DNA of 64,000 bases from Colwellia chukchiensis (GCF_002104455.1 NZ_NBOC01000002.1:42369-106368), one strand, 5' to 3'; positions 50,174 to 59,882 are shown, counted from the first letter of the stretch. A program made the numbers and translations. Notes: generated by a model from the sequence alone, not told the origin.

Positions 50174-51937
50174 TTATTTCTGTTCACTTAATAGGCCGTG
50201 TAGCTCGCCCATTTCAGCTTTAGTTAATCCGACGCTGCGTTGTTTTTCTAATAATTCGTTGGAACGATTTTCTAAAAATTTATTCAAAAAATTTTCAATT
50301 ATATCAAGAAAAGTGTCTTCCGCGTTTTCGGCTTGTACATGATGCTCTAAACACATGAGTTTAGTTAATTGCTTGCCGGCTTCTTGACCTCTAAAGTGTT
50401 CTATTAATTGTGCGCCACTCACCTTAGGGTTTTGTTTACACAAGCTTAATAACGAATTAAGTAGAGGAATCCCTGGCAAATTTAAATCTTTTAAGATGCT
50501 TGGGTCCGGTAATATTTCTACTATATGGGGATGCTCAAGTAATAATGCAATAGCAAGTCGCACTGGTGTGATTTTTGGACGTTTGATCGCTGCTTTTGGG
50601 CTAGTAACATGCGTGAAGCTTGCTTGTAATTTTTTTAATTGTAACTCGTTACTTGCACCAAATTGGTTCGCGAGTTTAGTTACTAAAGCGTCTTTAAGGT
50701 TGCTATCGGGGAGCTTAGCTAAATAAGGCTGAAAGGCGCCAATGGCAGCGCCTTTGCCTTCCGGTGAGCTCATGTCAATTTGCGAGAGTAAGTGATCAAA
50801 TAAAAATTGCGATAAAGGGGTAGCCGTATTTAGCATCGCTTCAAAGGCTGCTTGGCCTTGTTCTCGGATCAAAGAGTCAGGGTCTTCACCATCAGGTAAA
50901 AAAACAAACTTTAAGCTGTAGCCATCTTGTATGAGTGGTAAGGCATTATCCATGGCGCGCCAAGCAGCATCACGGCCAGCGCGATCTCCATCATAACAAC
51001 AAATGACTTCTTTTACGGTTCTAAATAAGGTTTGAAGTTGTTCTGGGGTGGTGGCTGTGCCAAGGGCTGCAACGGCGTAATCAACGCCATGTTGAGCCAG
51101 TGCTACCACATCCATATAACCTTCTACCACCACTAAACGTGTTAACTGTTTATTGGCTTGTTTGGCTTCATAAAGACCATATAACTCTTGACCTTTATGG
51201 TAAATTCTTGTTTCCGGCGAGTTTAAGTATTTTGGCGTTCCATCGCTGAGTACGCGCCCGCCAAAGCCAACAACACGGCCGCGTTTATCACGAATGGGAA
51301 ACTGAATACGGCCACGAAATCTATCATAAGGCTTATTTTTATCACCTTGAATTGCCATGCCTAAGTCAACAAGTTGTTGATTTGTTTCGCCATTACCGCC
51401 AAACACTTTCATCATGCCCTCCCAAGTGTCGCTGATATAGCCTATGCCAAAGCGCTTGACGATCTCACCACTTAAGCCGCGGCCTTTTAAATACGCTATG
51501 GCATTATCCTTATCAACCGCTACTTTTAATTGCTGCTGATAAAAGCGGCTAATTTGTAGCATTAACTCATAGTCGTCTTGCTTTTGCAGATAGGCTTGTT
51601 GCGCTTGTTTTTGCTGGGCAGGCGAGCGATTTGTTTGCTCTCTTGGCACATCCATATTGTAATGAGCGGCGAGTTCTTCGACAGCGTCTGGAAACTCTAA
51701 ACGGTCAAATTCCATTAAAAATGAAATGGCATTACCGTGTTCGCCACAGCCAAAGCAGTGATAAAATTGTTTATCTTGGCTAACACTAAACGAGGGAGAT
51801 TTTTCGGTATGAAATGGGCAGCAAGCTTGGTAGTTCTTGCCGGCTTTTTTTAGTGGCACTCGAGAATCAATGAGTTCGACAATATCAGCGCGAGCCAACA
51901 AATCATCAATAAACTGTCGAGGGATCATGCCTGCCAT
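50174..51937 (-). CDS. dnaG: DNA primase
   Basis: The 587-residue primase that lays RNA primers at the replication fork. The N-terminal zinc-binding motif CPFHTEKSPSFSVSQDKQFYHCFGCG (residues 40-65, three Cys and one His) is complete. The TOPRIM core has VVEGYMDVVAL (about 268-278), and the Asp-rich ...CYDGDRAGRDAAWRAM follows. The C-terminal helicase-binding domain, for DnaB, is about 435-587. Length and order are normal. It follows yqeY with 155 bases that include a hairpin, and precedes rpoD by 148 bases. Confidence 0.97.
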   Translation of the reverse strand: MAGMIPRQFIDDLLARADIVELIDSRVPLKKAGKNYQACCPFHTEKSPSFSVSQDKQFYHCFGCGEHGNAISFLMEFDRLEFPDAVEELAAHYNMDVPREQTNRSPAQQKQAQQAYLQKQDDYELMLQISRFYQQQLKVAVDKDNAIAYLKGRGLSGEIVKRFGIGYISDTWEGMMKVFGGNGETNQQLVDLGMAIQGDKNKPYDRFRGRIQFPIRDKRGRVVGFGGRVLSDGTPKYLNSPETRIYHKGQELYGLYEAKQANKQLTRLVVVEGYMDVVALAQHGVDYAVAALGTATTPEQLQTLFRTVKEVICCYDGDRAGRDAAWRAMDNALPLIQDGYSLKFVFLPDGEDPDSLIREQGQAAFEAMLNTATPLSQFLFDHLLSQIDMSSPEGKGAAIGAFQPYLAKLPDSNLKDALVTKLANQFGASNELQLKKLQASFTHVTSPKAAIKRPKITPVRLAIALLLEHPHIVEILPDPSILKDLNLPGIPLLNSLLSLCKQNPKVSGAQLIEHFRGQEAGKQLTKLMCLEHHVQAENAEDTFLDIIENFLNKFLENRSNELLEKQRSVGLTKAEMGELHGLLSEQK

Positions 51938-52023
51938 AAAGTATGTTTACATCCAGATAAAACACTATTTTACACAATAAACTTGCTAAAAATAGTCAAT
52001 TTTTTGAAACGTTAGTAAAAATA

Positions 52024-52052
52024 AAACCGCGAGGCTAAGGCTATCGCGGTTT
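52024..52052 (-). terminator. hairpin terminator/attenuator between yqeY and dnaG
   Basis: On the minus strand AAACCGCGA pairs with TCGCGGTTT, followed by a TTTTATTTTT tract. It should let only part of the transcripts continue to dnaG and rpoD, comparable with the internal terminator of the E. coli operon. Confidence 0.7.
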
Positions 52053-52092
52053 CACATTCAGCATAAACACTCAGGTTTAAAAGTAAGCTTAT

Positions 52093-52539
52093 TTAACTAT
52101 TTAAAATAGCTCTGACTTGACCGCTGACTGCGCCCATATCTGCTTTACCTTGCATTAAGGGTTTTAATATCGCCATAACTTTACCCATATCCGCCATTGA
52201 ACTGGCACCTGCATCGGTAATGGCTTTAGTGATCAATTGCTGAATTTCTTCAGCTTTTAGCGGTTGGGGTAGAAAGCTTGCAATCACCTCGACTTCAACC
52301 GCTTCTTTTGCGGCTAACTCATCGCGACCACCGTCAGTAAACATTTTGATGGATTCTTTGCGTTGTTTGACCATTTTGGTTAACAAGGCAATGATATTTT
52401 CATCGGTTGCTTCGGTGTTGTGGTCTATTTCGGCTTGCTTTATTGCTGATAGTGCCATGCGGATAACGCCAAGACGTAATTTGTCTTTGGCGCGCATAGC
52501 ACTTTTCATTTCATCATTAAGTTGACTAAGTAAACTCAT
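52093..52539 (-). CDS. yqeY: GatB/YqeY domain-containing protein
   Basis: A 148-residue helical protein. The N-terminal part (MSLLSQLNDEMKSAMRAKDKLRLGVIRM) and the C-terminal MGKVMAILKPLMQGKADMGAVSG match YqeY, the same fold as the C-terminal tail domain of GatB that binds tRNA. It starts 57 bases after rpsU on the same strand and is followed by the hairpin and dnaG. Its place in the macromolecular-synthesis operon is common in Alteromonadales, Pseudomonas and Firmicutes. The exact role is not settled; a tRNA-related function is likely. Confidence 0.93.
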   Translation of the reverse strand: MSLLSQLNDEMKSAMRAKDKLRLGVIRMALSAIKQAEIDHNTEATDENIIALLTKMVKQRKESIKMFTDGGRDELAAKEAVEVEVIASFLPQPLKAEEIQQLITKAITDAGASSMADMGKVMAILKPLMQGKADMGAVSGQVRAILNS

Positions 52540-52596
52540 AATGTGATTAACTTTCGCTTAAGTGGACTTAGTTAGCTTAGATGTAACTAAGGTATC

Positions 52597-52812
52597 TTAG
52601 TACATGCGAACGCGACGAGCGTTCTCACGAGAAACTTTTTTAGCGGCACGTTTAACAGCGGCTGCTTTTTTGCGCTTACGTTCCCAAGTTGGCTTTTCAT
52701 AAGATTCGCGACGACGAACTTCAGAAAGGATACCTGCTTTTTCACATGAACGTTTGAAACGACGTAATGCTACGTCAAATGGTTCGTTTTCTCTTACTTT
52801 AATTACTGGCAT
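52597..52812 (-). CDS. rpsU: 30S ribosomal protein S21
   Basis: A 71-residue protein, basic, starting [21 protein letters not shown] and ending RRVRMY, as in E. coli S21. S21 helps initiation near the anti-Shine-Dalgarno end of 16S rRNA. It is the first gene of the operon with yqeY, dnaG and rpoD; AAGGTAAAACATTAC precedes the ATG. The divergent partner tsaD is about 500 bases away. Confidence 0.98.
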   Translation of the reverse strand: MPVIKVRENEPFDVALRRFKRSCEKAGILSEVRRRESYEKPTWERKRKKAAAVKRAAKKVSRENARRVRMY

Positions 52813-53311
52813 GTAATGTTTTACCTTAGTTATATATCTATATAAATCGGTGTCTGATTTCAGCTAAATAGCCTCATCTTCACCCGCTCTATTCAAAAAT
52901 TGGTGCCGTATTCTAATGCGAACACCCTAGTGATGTAAAGCAGTAATACACTATAGTTGACATTATTAGCGCGATTGTCGCTTATTTGTTTTTTATAAGC
53001 TTATTAACATAATGAATAATATAGAAATTTATTCGTGTTCTAGCAGCTTGCTTGGTTAAGTGGTTAGCGGACAATAATATTAGCTAACAGCAATAACAGC
53101 TTGCGTTGTTTTTTCGAGCTTTAGCTTTGGCTCGCTAAGGTGGTGTACTTAGGGGACGCGCTACTAAATAGGCTTTGCGAGCGGCAGACTAAAAATTGAA
53201 ACTTGTTGTCTGCACCTGTAAACTCTCGGCAGTTCTTTAGTGGGTGCAGTAAGTGCTACCACTGTCTGTGTTAATGAAATGTTTGATAAACGGCTAGGTA
53301 GATATAAAACG
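52813..53311. other. divergent rpsU-tsaD promoter region
   Basis: About 499 bases without a credible gene. AT-rich sequence at 52940-53040 is the likely site of promoters for both operons. A GTG at 53240 in frame with tsaD lies inside, but the 24 residues it would add do not belong to the family. Confidence 0.5.
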
Positions 53312-54361
53312 ATGCGAATTTTAGGTATTGAAACCTCTTGCGATGAAACCGGTATCGCAATTTATGATGATGGTATGGCAGATTTACCCGCTGGCATAGT
53401 GGCGCATCGACTATATAGCCAAATTGCAGTACATGCAGATTATGGCGGTGTGGTACCAGAGCTAGCATCCCGTGATCATGTCCGTAAAACCATTCCGTTA
53501 ATTAAAGAAGTATTAGCTGAAGCTAAGTTGACACCGGCAGATTTAGACGGTGTTGCGTATACGGCAGGACCAGGTTTAGTTGGCGCCTTATTGGTGGGTT
53601 GCTCTATTGGTCGCAGTTTAGCGTATGGCTGGAACTTACCTGCGGTGCCTGTGCATCATATGGAAGGACACTTATTAGCGCCGATGTTAGAAGATAACGT
53701 ACCTGATTTTCCTTTCGTTGCCTTATTGGTATCGGGGGGGCATACCATGTTGGTGCGTGTTGATGGCATTGGTCAGTATCAATTACTTGGTGAGTCGGTT
53801 GACGACGCCGCTGGTGAAGCATTTGATAAAACAGCAAAGTTACTTGGTCTTGATTATCCTGGTGGCCCTGTATTGGCAAAAATGGCTGAAACGGGTCGTA
53901 AAGGACGTTATAAGTTTCCGCGACCAATGACGGACAGACCGGGCTTAGATTTTAGCTTTAGCGGCTTAAAAACCTCAGCCGCCAATACCATACGACAAGA
54001 AATAACCGAGCAATTAACACCTGCACAAGTTAGCCAAGTAAAAGCGGATATTGCCTATGCTTTTCAAGAAGCTGTGGTTGATACATTGGCCATTAAATGC
54101 AAACGGGCATTAAAACAATGCCAATTAAACCGATTAGTGATTGCCGGTGGGGTCAGTGCCAATAGTGCCTTAAGAGAGAAACTGGCGCAGATAACGAAAA
54201 AACTAGGCGGTGAAGTGTTTTATCCGCGCCCTGAGTTTTGTACTGATAATGGCGCTATGATTGCTTATGCGGGGCTGCAGCGATTAAAAGCAGGGGTAGA
54301 TACAGATCTCAGTTTTAAAGCTAAACCCCGTTGGCCGTTAGATACCTTAGCGCCGGTATAA
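53312..54361 (+). CDS. tsaD: tRNA N6-adenosine threonylcarbamoyltransferase
   Basis: A 349-residue protein that forms t6A37 in tRNAs for ANN codons, with TsaB and TsaE. It opens with [16 protein letters not shown], has the metal ligands in [10 protein letters not shown] (two His, about 110-115) and ends with a third metal ligand in [10 protein letters not shown] (about 303). ASKH-fold motifs VSGGHTML and GPVLAKMA are present. ATG at 53312 is chosen, because family members begin MRILGIETS; the in-frame GTG at 53240 adds an unrelated leader. It is divergent from rpsU, as in E. coli. Confidence 0.97.
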   Translation: MRILGIETSCDETGIAIYDDGMADLPAGIVAHRLYSQIAVHADYGGVVPELASRDHVRKTIPLIKEVLAEAKLTPADLDGVAYTAGPGLVGALLVGCSIGRSLAYGWNLPAVPVHHMEGHLLAPMLEDNVPDFPFVALLVSGGHTMLVRVDGIGQYQLLGESVDDAAGEAFDKTAKLLGLDYPGGPVLAKMAETGRKGRYKFPRPMTDRPGLDFSFSGLKTSAANTIRQEITEQLTPAQVSQVKADIAYAFQEAVVDTLAIKCKRALKQCQLNRLVIAGGVSANSALREKLAQITKKLGGEVFYPRPEFCTDNGAMIAYAGLQRLKAGVDTDLSFKAKPRWPLDTLAPV

Positions 54362-54372
54362 AGTTAGCTCGC

Positions 54373-54948
54373 TTACAACTTTTTAGAAAAAGAAATCTTA
54401 CTTTCTTTACCTTGCAGTAGCCGAATAATGTTGTCTTTGTGACGAAATATAATTAAGCCAGACAACATTAAAACCGGGTAAACATAAATGGGCTTAAGCA
54501 ACCAAGTATACAAAGGCGCCATAGCCACAGTGACTATGGCGGCTAAACTTGAATAGCGTGTTGCTTTAGCGACAAAAATCCAAGTTAGTACCAACAAGCC
54601 CCCTAAATCTAACCCTATGGGAAGTAGCACGCCAAAAGCCGTGGCTACCGCTTTACCGCCATTAAAATTAAAAAATATCGGATACATATGTCCTAAACAG
54701 GCGGCAACCGCGACAATACCAAGCGAAACTGGCTCTAGCCCCAGAAAGTAGCTGCTCCAAACCGGTAATGTTCCTTTGAGGATGTCAAACAACAATACAC
54801 AACTGGCGATATACTTATTGCTGATGCGTAACACATTGGTGGCACCGGGGTTTTTTGAGCCTGTGCTGCGCGGATCAGGTAGCTTAAAGAGTTTACAAAG
54901 TAAAATGGCACTAGAAATTGAACCCATCAAGTAAGCCAAAATAACCAT
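54373..54948 (-). CDS. plsY: glycerol-3-phosphate acyltransferase PlsY
   Basis: A 191-residue inner-membrane enzyme that transfers the acyl group from acyl-phosphate to glycerol 3-phosphate, the first step of phospholipid synthesis. Five helices and three conserved cytosolic loops are seen: [12 protein letters not shown] (about 31-42), [17 protein letters not shown] (about 87-103) and [17 protein letters not shown] (about 165-181). The convergent position next to tsaD is conserved. It is a single gene in this window. Its ribosome site is not clear because AAAGGAACGA lies about 15 bases upstream. Confidence 0.95.
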   Translation of the reverse strand: MVILAYLMGSISSAILLCKLFKLPDPRSTGSKNPGATNVLRISNKYIASCVLLFDILKGTLPVWSSYFLGLEPVSLGIVAVAACLGHMYPIFFNFNGGKAVATAFGVLLPIGLDLGGLLVLTWIFVAKATRYSSLAAIVTVAMAPLYTWLLKPIYVYPVLMLSGLIIFRHKDNIIRLLQGKESKISFSKKL

Positions 54949-55179
54949 GATTAGCGTCAGCAGTAAACTCGTGATATTTCGTTCCTTTTAACGACAGCGC
55001 TTAGCGCAAGCGTAACATTCATGCAGAGGTGTTTTTTTGTCATTGTAGCGTGATGATTACTAGTTTTTCTAGACCTGCACAGGTAAACTCGCCATTTATT
55101 TTATAAAAGTAATAAATATTTGCTGCTACTGGCATCATCACAACGGTAGAATATAACAGCGCAAGCTAAGGATCATAGA

Positions 55180-55551
55180 GTGGATAAAGTCTATATCGAA
55201 GGGTTAACTTTTCAAGCAACAATAGGTTTTTATGCGTGGGAAAAAGAAATAAAGCAAACGTTAGTTATAGATTTAGCCATGGGTTGGCAAATAGCGCCAG
55301 CGGCGGAAAATGATGACTTAAGCAAAACACTGGATTATGCAGAAATCTCAGAGGCAATAGTTGAGTTCGCCAACGCCAACCCCGTAGACTTAATTGAAAC
55401 CCTAGCCGAGCGTATTGCCGCTTTTTTAATGGCCAAATACCATATTCCTTGGCTGCGGTTAAAGTTAATGAAACCTCATGCGGTACATAATGCCAGTACC
55501 GTTGGAGTTGAAATTGAACGTGGTCAACCTTTGACCGGCCAGCAGCGCTAA
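55180..55551 (+). CDS. folB: dihydroneopterin aldolase
   Basis: A 123-residue T-fold enzyme that cleaves 7,8-dihydroneopterin to 6-hydroxymethyl-dihydropterin in folate synthesis. The start MDKVYIEGLTFQATIGFYAWEKE, LDYAEI, ETLAERIAAFL and LKLMKPHAV with the conserved Glu/Lys are typical. It uses GTG at 55180 with TAAGGAT upstream. The stop codon overlaps the folK ATG by one base (TAATG), so the two pterin-pathway enzymes are made in step. It fits the canonical plsY-folB divergent order. Confidence 0.95.
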   Translation: MDKVYIEGLTFQATIGFYAWEKEIKQTLVIDLAMGWQIAPAAENDDLSKTLDYAEISEAIVEFANANPVDLIETLAERIAAFLMAKYHIPWLRLKLMKPHAVHNASTVGVEIERGQPLTGQQR

Positions 55552-56066
55552 TGGCAAAAATATATATATCGCTTGGCAGTAATATTAATCGCCAGCATTA
55601 TATAGAGCAGGGGCTTGATGCTTTAACAGCGTTATATGGGCCTTTAACACTTTCGTCGTTATTCGAGAGCGCAGCGGTGGGCTTTGCCGGTAAGGCGTTT
55701 TATAACATGGTGGTTGGAGCTCAGACAGAGCACACATTAAGCCAAGTCGCGAGCGCTTTGCGCACCATAGAGTTTGCCAACGGTCGCTGTCAAAACGCTA
55801 AAAAATTCAGTCCGCGCACTTTAGATTTGGACTTATTACTGTACGATCAAATTATTGCCGATGCGCCCGCACAAATTCCCCGAGATGAAATTACCCAAAA
55901 TGCCTTCGTTTTGTGGCCATTAGCCGAGGTTGCACCGCAGTTAGTGCACCCCATATTAGGGAAAAGTTATCAGCAACTCTGGCAAGCATATGATAAAAGC
56001 CAGCAACAATTAACCAAGGTGCCTTTAACATGGGCCAGAAAAAATAAGGAAGTAACGCTAAAATGA
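55551..56066 (+). CDS. folK: 6-hydroxymethyl-7,8-dihydropterin pyrophosphokinase
   Basis: A 171-residue HPPK that pyrophosphorylates the folB product using ATP. Signature blocks are YISLGSNINR (residues 4-13), KFSPRTLDLDLLLYD (the conserved RxLDLDxL metal and ATP motif, about 84-98) and VLWPLAEVAPQLVHP (about 122-136). Length normal. It overlaps folB by one base and its last four bases overlap the uppP start (ATGA), so folB-folK-uppP are translationally coupled. Confidence 0.95.
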   Translation: MAKIYISLGSNINRQHYIEQGLDALTALYGPLTLSSLFESAAVGFAGKAFYNMVVGAQTEHTLSQVASALRTIEFANGRCQNAKKFSPRTLDLDLLLYDQIIADAPAQIPRDEITQNAFVLWPLAEVAPQLVHPILGKSYQQLWQAYDKSQQQLTKVPLTWARKNKEVTLK

Positions 56067-56863
56067 GCACAGTAGAAGTTTTTATCTTAGCCATCATTCA
56101 AGGGTTAACCGAGTTTTTACCGATCTCGAGTTCAGCGCACTTGATTTTACCGTCAGCAATATTGGGCTGGCAAGATCAGGGTTTGGCGTTTGATGTTGCT
56201 GTTCATGTAGGTACCTTGTTAGCGGTTGTGCTGTATTTTCGCCAAGAAGTTGCCAATATGGCTATAGCTTGGTTTAACACGTTAAAAGGTCAGCGAGATA
56301 ACTTTGATGGTCAGCTAGCTTGGTGGATTATTTTCGCCACCATACCCGCAGGATTATTTGGTTTATTTGGTAAAGACTTTATCGAAGCCCACTTTCGCAG
56401 TGCCCTAGTGATTGCTGGCACTACGCTCTTATTTGGTGTGTTATTGGGCTTTGCCGATATTAAAGCAAAACAAAATGTCAGTATTGAAAAGCTTGGCTTT
56501 AAAGGTGCTATGTTAATCGGCCTTGCTCAGGCGCTAGCGCTTATTCCAGGTACCTCACGTTCAGGTATCACCATGACTATTGGCTTGATGTTAGGCTTAA
56601 GCAGAGAAAATGCCGCACGTTTTTCGTTTTTATTATCAATTCCTGCCATTGCGATGGCGGGCAGTTACCTCACCTTAAAGTTAGCGTTAGAAGCACAGGC
56701 AGTTGACTGGTCAGCCATGGGGCTAGGGAGTGTATTAGCATTTGTTAGTGCCTATGCCTGTATTCATTACTTTCTCATTTTAGTGGGTAAAGTTGGCATG
56801 ATGCCTTTTGTTGTTTACCGTTTGTTATTAGGCGCTGGTCTACTTTGGTTTGTGCTTGGATAA
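56063..56863 (+). CDS. uppP: undecaprenyl-diphosphatase (BacA type)
   Basis: A 266-residue polytopic membrane protein that recycles undecaprenyl diphosphate to the monophosphate lipid carrier for peptidoglycan and O-antigen. Both catalytic motifs are present: QGLTEFLPISSSAHL (about 14-28, with Glu) and PGTSRSGITMTIG (about 170-182, with Ser/Arg). About eight helices. It closes the folB-folK-uppP unit. This is the BacA type, not the PAP2 type. Confidence 0.95.
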   Translation: MSTVEVFILAIIQGLTEFLPISSSAHLILPSAILGWQDQGLAFDVAVHVGTLLAVVLYFRQEVANMAIAWFNTLKGQRDNFDGQLAWWIIFATIPAGLFGLFGKDFIEAHFRSALVIAGTTLLFGVLLGFADIKAKQNVSIEKLGFKGAMLIGLAQALALIPGTSRSGITMTIGLMLGLSRENAARFSFLLSIPAIAMAGSYLTLKLALEAQAVDWSAMGLGSVLAFVSAYACIHYFLILVGKVGMMPFVVYRLLLGAGLLWFVLG

Positions 56864-57006
56864 TTGCTACAATATTTTTAATTTTTAAGCGCGCATTGGC
56901 GCGTTTTTGCTATAGAGACCTATCGCAAGCTTGCAAAGGTTGATTTTAACCGCGTGTTTTCAGCGGTAGGGTTTTAGACATTCAGTGATAAAAAGTGAGA
57001 GATTTA

Positions 57007-58161
57007 ATGGATTTGTCGTTAACAGAAGAACAAATAATGATCCAAGATATGGCGCGCAAGTTTGCTGAAAGTGAATTAGCACCCGTTGCCGCGCAACTTG
57101 ATGACACTAGGGACCAAACCTTGTTTTTAAAGAACTTAGCGCAATTAACTGAGCTTGGTTTTATGGGCTTAAATATTAAAGCAGAATATGGCGGTGTCGA
57201 AGCCGGTAGTGTTGCCTTTAGTTTAGCGATCACTGAAATAGCCCGAGCTTGTGCCTCAACGGCGGTCACCACCTCGGTGACGAACATGGTGGCAGAAGTG
57301 ATCCAAGCGGTTGGTAATGAAGCGCAAAAGCGCAAATACTTACCTAAACTTTGCAGCGGCGAATACCGTGCTGGTGGCTTTTGTTTAACTGAAGCCACCG
57401 CTGGCTCTGATCCGGCGGGTATGAAAACCCAAGCGGTAAAAGACGGTGATGACTATGTCATTAATGGCAGTAAGCTGTATATCACCAGTGGTTCATTTGC
57501 CGATGTGTTTGTGGTTTGGGCAGTAACAGATCCTAGCGCGAAAAAAGGCAAGGGCATATCTTGCTTTATTGTTGAAGCAGATACCGCCGGTATTACTATC
57601 GGCAAAGCAGAAGAGAAAATGGGCCAAAAAGCTTCGCCCACCAATGAGGTGCATTTTGATAACTGTCGCGTGCCTGCTTCAGCGCTAATGGGCGCTGAAA
57701 ATAAGGGTTTTGCGGTTGCGGTTGGTGAACTGGCAGGCGGTCGAATAGGTATTGGCTCGCTAGCGTTAGGTGTTGGTCTGGCAGCGCTTGATTATGCCAA
57801 AGCACATATTGTTGAGCGTAAGCAATTTGGCCAAGCACTGTCGAATTTTCAGGGATTACAATGGCAACTTGCCGAGCGTTATACCGAAATGGAGGCGGCG
57901 CGTTTATTGTTAATGCAAGCCGCTTATACTAAAGAGCAAGGGCAACCTTTTGGCATGGCCGCGTCAATGGCAAAGTTATTTGCAACCGAGCATGCCAATA
58001 AAGCCTGTTATGATGCGCTGCAGCTCATGGGTGGGGCCGGCTATATTAAAGAGTACCCGCTTGAGCGTTTAGCGCGCGATGTTAGGGTTACCTCGATTTA
58101 TGAAGGCACTAGCGAAATTCAAAAAGTGATCATTGCGCGCGAGCTACTGCAAAATATCTAA
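57007..58161 (+). CDS. acyl-CoA dehydrogenase
   Basis: A 384-residue FAD flavoenzyme that oxidises acyl-CoA to trans-2-enoyl-CoA. Domain order: helical N-terminus (MDLSLTEEQIMIQDMARKFAESE), beta-barrel middle (FCLTEATAGSDPAGMKT, about 120-136) and helical C-terminus with the signature LQLMGGAGYIKEYPLERLARDVRV and the catalytic Glu in IYEGTSEIQ (about 368). ATG at 57007 with an AGTGAGAG site is better than the GTG at 56995. Typical for short/medium-chain or branched substrates, but chain length cannot be read. No partner electron-transfer or beta-oxidation gene adjoins. Confidence 0.93.
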   Translation: MDLSLTEEQIMIQDMARKFAESELAPVAAQLDDTRDQTLFLKNLAQLTELGFMGLNIKAEYGGVEAGSVAFSLAITEIARACASTAVTTSVTNMVAEVIQAVGNEAQKRKYLPKLCSGEYRAGGFCLTEATAGSDPAGMKTQAVKDGDDYVINGSKLYITSGSFADVFVVWAVTDPSAKKGKGISCFIVEADTAGITIGKAEEKMGQKASPTNEVHFDNCRVPASALMGAENKGFAVAVGELAGGRIGIGSLALGVGLAALDYAKAHIVERKQFGQALSNFQGLQWQLAERYTEMEAARLLLMQAAYTKEQGQPFGMAASMAKLFATEHANKACYDALQLMGGAGYIKEYPLERLARDVRVTSIYEGTSEIQKVIIARELLQNI

Positions 58162-58165
58162 CTGG

Positions 58166-58774
58166 CTAGCAGTTTTCATACTTCCAGTTACGCGCTTTAC
58201 CTTCACTGAGCCATTGTAATGTAGTGGTTAGGCGCGAGTTGCGGGTTGCGTCGCGCTTTGCCGTGTTCAGCCAATCAATATAGTCTTTTTGTTTGGAGTA
58301 GCTAAAGTCGTGAAAAACCGCATAGGCTTTAGGCGCTTTGGCGAGCGCTTGCGCTAAATCTTCTGGGATGATTAAGGTGCTTTTATCTTTTCTGGCGTTG
58401 GAGGTTTTTTTCACCGTGCTGTCATTATTAATGGCAATCGCTTGTTGTATATAGTCGATCAGCAGTGCTTGCTCTGGCACATAAGCAAGGCGGTTAAACT
58501 TTAGTGATGTTAACTCGTTGTTGTCGCTGTCGGCAAAAATGCCGGCACTATCGTTGATTAACTTGCCTTTAAAGAATGACAAACTGACATGGTGCTTAAA
58601 GGCGGCCATCGCGCACACTACGCCATGTTGTTCAAAACACGGCTGACGCCACTTAATGGTTTCTGTTAACGCTGGCGAAGCGCTGTGTATAACCGTGCGC
58701 AACTGGCGTAAAATTTCTTGGGCAAATGGCGGCTTTGAATTGATATATTCATCAACGGCAGTGTTTTTTGACAT
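58166..58774 (-). CDS. YdeI/OmpD-associated protein with DUF1801 domain
   Basis: A 202-residue protein. Residues 8-105 form a DUF1801 (YdhG-like) domain (ETIKWRQPCFEQHGVVCAMAAFKHHVSLSFF), and the C-terminal third is the YdeI-type helical region (KAPKAYAVFHDFSYSKQKDYIDWLNTAKRDATRNSRL in short blocks). It is cytosolic by absence of a signal peptide. Its role is unknown; related proteins respond to antimicrobial peptides or low iron in other species. It faces the acyl-CoA dehydrogenase end, with only four bases between the stops. Confidence 0.82.
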   Translation of the reverse strand: MSKNTAVDEYINSKPPFAQEILRQLRTVIHSASPALTETIKWRQPCFEQHGVVCAMAAFKHHVSLSFFKGKLINDSAGIFADSDNNELTSLKFNRLAYVPEQALLIDYIQQAIAINNDSTVKKTSNARKDKSTLIIPEDLAQALAKAPKAYAVFHDFSYSKQKDYIDWLNTAKRDATRNSRLTTTLQWLSEGKARNWKYENC

Positions 58775-58939
58775 ATTAGCTCCATTACTAACGCCAGCGA
58801 CAAATTAACGTCGTGACGTTCGGTGTTACGGTTATTGGCATTTAACTATTGAGCATAATAAATAATTTGCCTCGTTGCTTGTATCTTTGCTGTTTGCCCC
58901 CAAATAAAAGCATATTACTTTATTATTGGGACGGCATTG

Positions 58940-59785
58940 ATGACAAATTCTCTTGCGATCACCTTAGAAAACTTTCAACAGGTTATTCTTGAACAATCAA
59001 AAAACCAACTGGTGTTGGTCGGCTTCTGGGCACAAAGCATTCCAGAAAGTGTTGAATTGCGCGATAAATTGGCAACTGCACTTGCCAATCATAGTGACAC
59101 TATGGTGTTTGCGACTGTTGACTGTGAAAGCCAAGGTCAGATTGCGCAACAATTTGGTATTCAGGGCTTACCCACAGCGGTTTTGGTCAAAGATGGTCAA
59201 CCACTTGATGGCTTAAGCGGCCCGCAAACCGATGAGTCAATTGATGAGTTTTTAACGAAATATTTACCCAAACCGCAAGATCTTTTGTTGGCGCAAGCAC
59301 AAGCCTTGGTGGCAGAAAATAACATCGCAGCGGCATTTCCGATCATCAACCAAGCCTATCAGCTTGACAGTGAGCGGGCAGATATTAAGTTGGTGCTCGC
59401 CAATGTTTATATTCAAACCGGTAAGATTGCTGACGCAGAAACCTTACTTAATAGCATTAAAATGATCGATCAAGACAGCGAGTACAAGTCACTCATGGCG
59501 AAACTTGAGCTTGCCGCGCAAGCAGCAGACTCACCGGAAATTCAAGCACTCGAACAAGAGCTAAAAGCCGACCCAGAAAATATTGCCTTGCAACATAAAT
59601 TAGCGGCACAGTATAGCCAGGTTAATCGCAATGAGGATGCCTTAGCGATATTATTTCAGTTAGTGCAAAAAGACGGTGCCGACACCACCAGTAAAGATTT
59701 ATTGTTGGATGTATTAAAATCATTACCTGATGGTGATGCATTGGCAAGCCAGTACCGACGTAAACTTTATACTTTGATGTATTAA
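58940..59785 (+). CDS. cnoX: thioredoxin/TPR co-chaperone of the CnoX (YbbN) type
   Basis: A 281-residue protein with an N-terminal thioredoxin fold (1-110) followed by TPR-like helices (115-281), aligning with E. coli CnoX along its whole length and ending GDALASQYRRKLYTLMY, as in E. coli. In E. coli it is a holdase that protects proteins from hypochlorous acid and hands them to GroEL. The active-site segment is FWAQSIPES where E. coli has SQHC, so the first Cys is absent; the second (Cys62 in TVDCESQ) is kept. ATG at 58940 is preferred to the adjacent TTG. Confidence 0.88.
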   Translation: MTNSLAITLENFQQVILEQSKNQLVLVGFWAQSIPESVELRDKLATALANHSDTMVFATVDCESQGQIAQQFGIQGLPTAVLVKDGQPLDGLSGPQTDESIDEFLTKYLPKPQDLLLAQAQALVAENNIAAAFPIINQAYQLDSERADIKLVLANVYIQTGKIADAETLLNSIKMIDQDSEYKSLMAKLELAAQAADSPEIQALEQELKADPENIALQHKLAAQYSQVNRNEDALAILFQLVQKDGADTTSKDLLLDVLKSLPDGDALASQYRRKLYTLMY

Positions 59786-59832
59786 TGGCGCTAAACTTAG
59801 TTTGCGTATGCATTATTAACGCCGTAAAAAAC

Positions 59833-59867
59833 AAAAGGCATCAACTGAGTAAGTTGCTGCCTTTTTT
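59833..59867. terminator. terminator between cnoX and msrA
   Basis: AAAAGGCA and TCAACT pair with AGTTG and TGCCTTTT around a small loop, with a run of T after it. Both genes converge here and could share it. Confidence 0.75.
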
Positions 59868-59882
59868 GGTGGCTACCTCGTT

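Noticed and set aside
53240-53311. N-terminal extension of TsaD from GTG 53240
   Set aside because: The added 24 residues lack family similarity; ATG at 53312 gives the standard MRILGIETS start.
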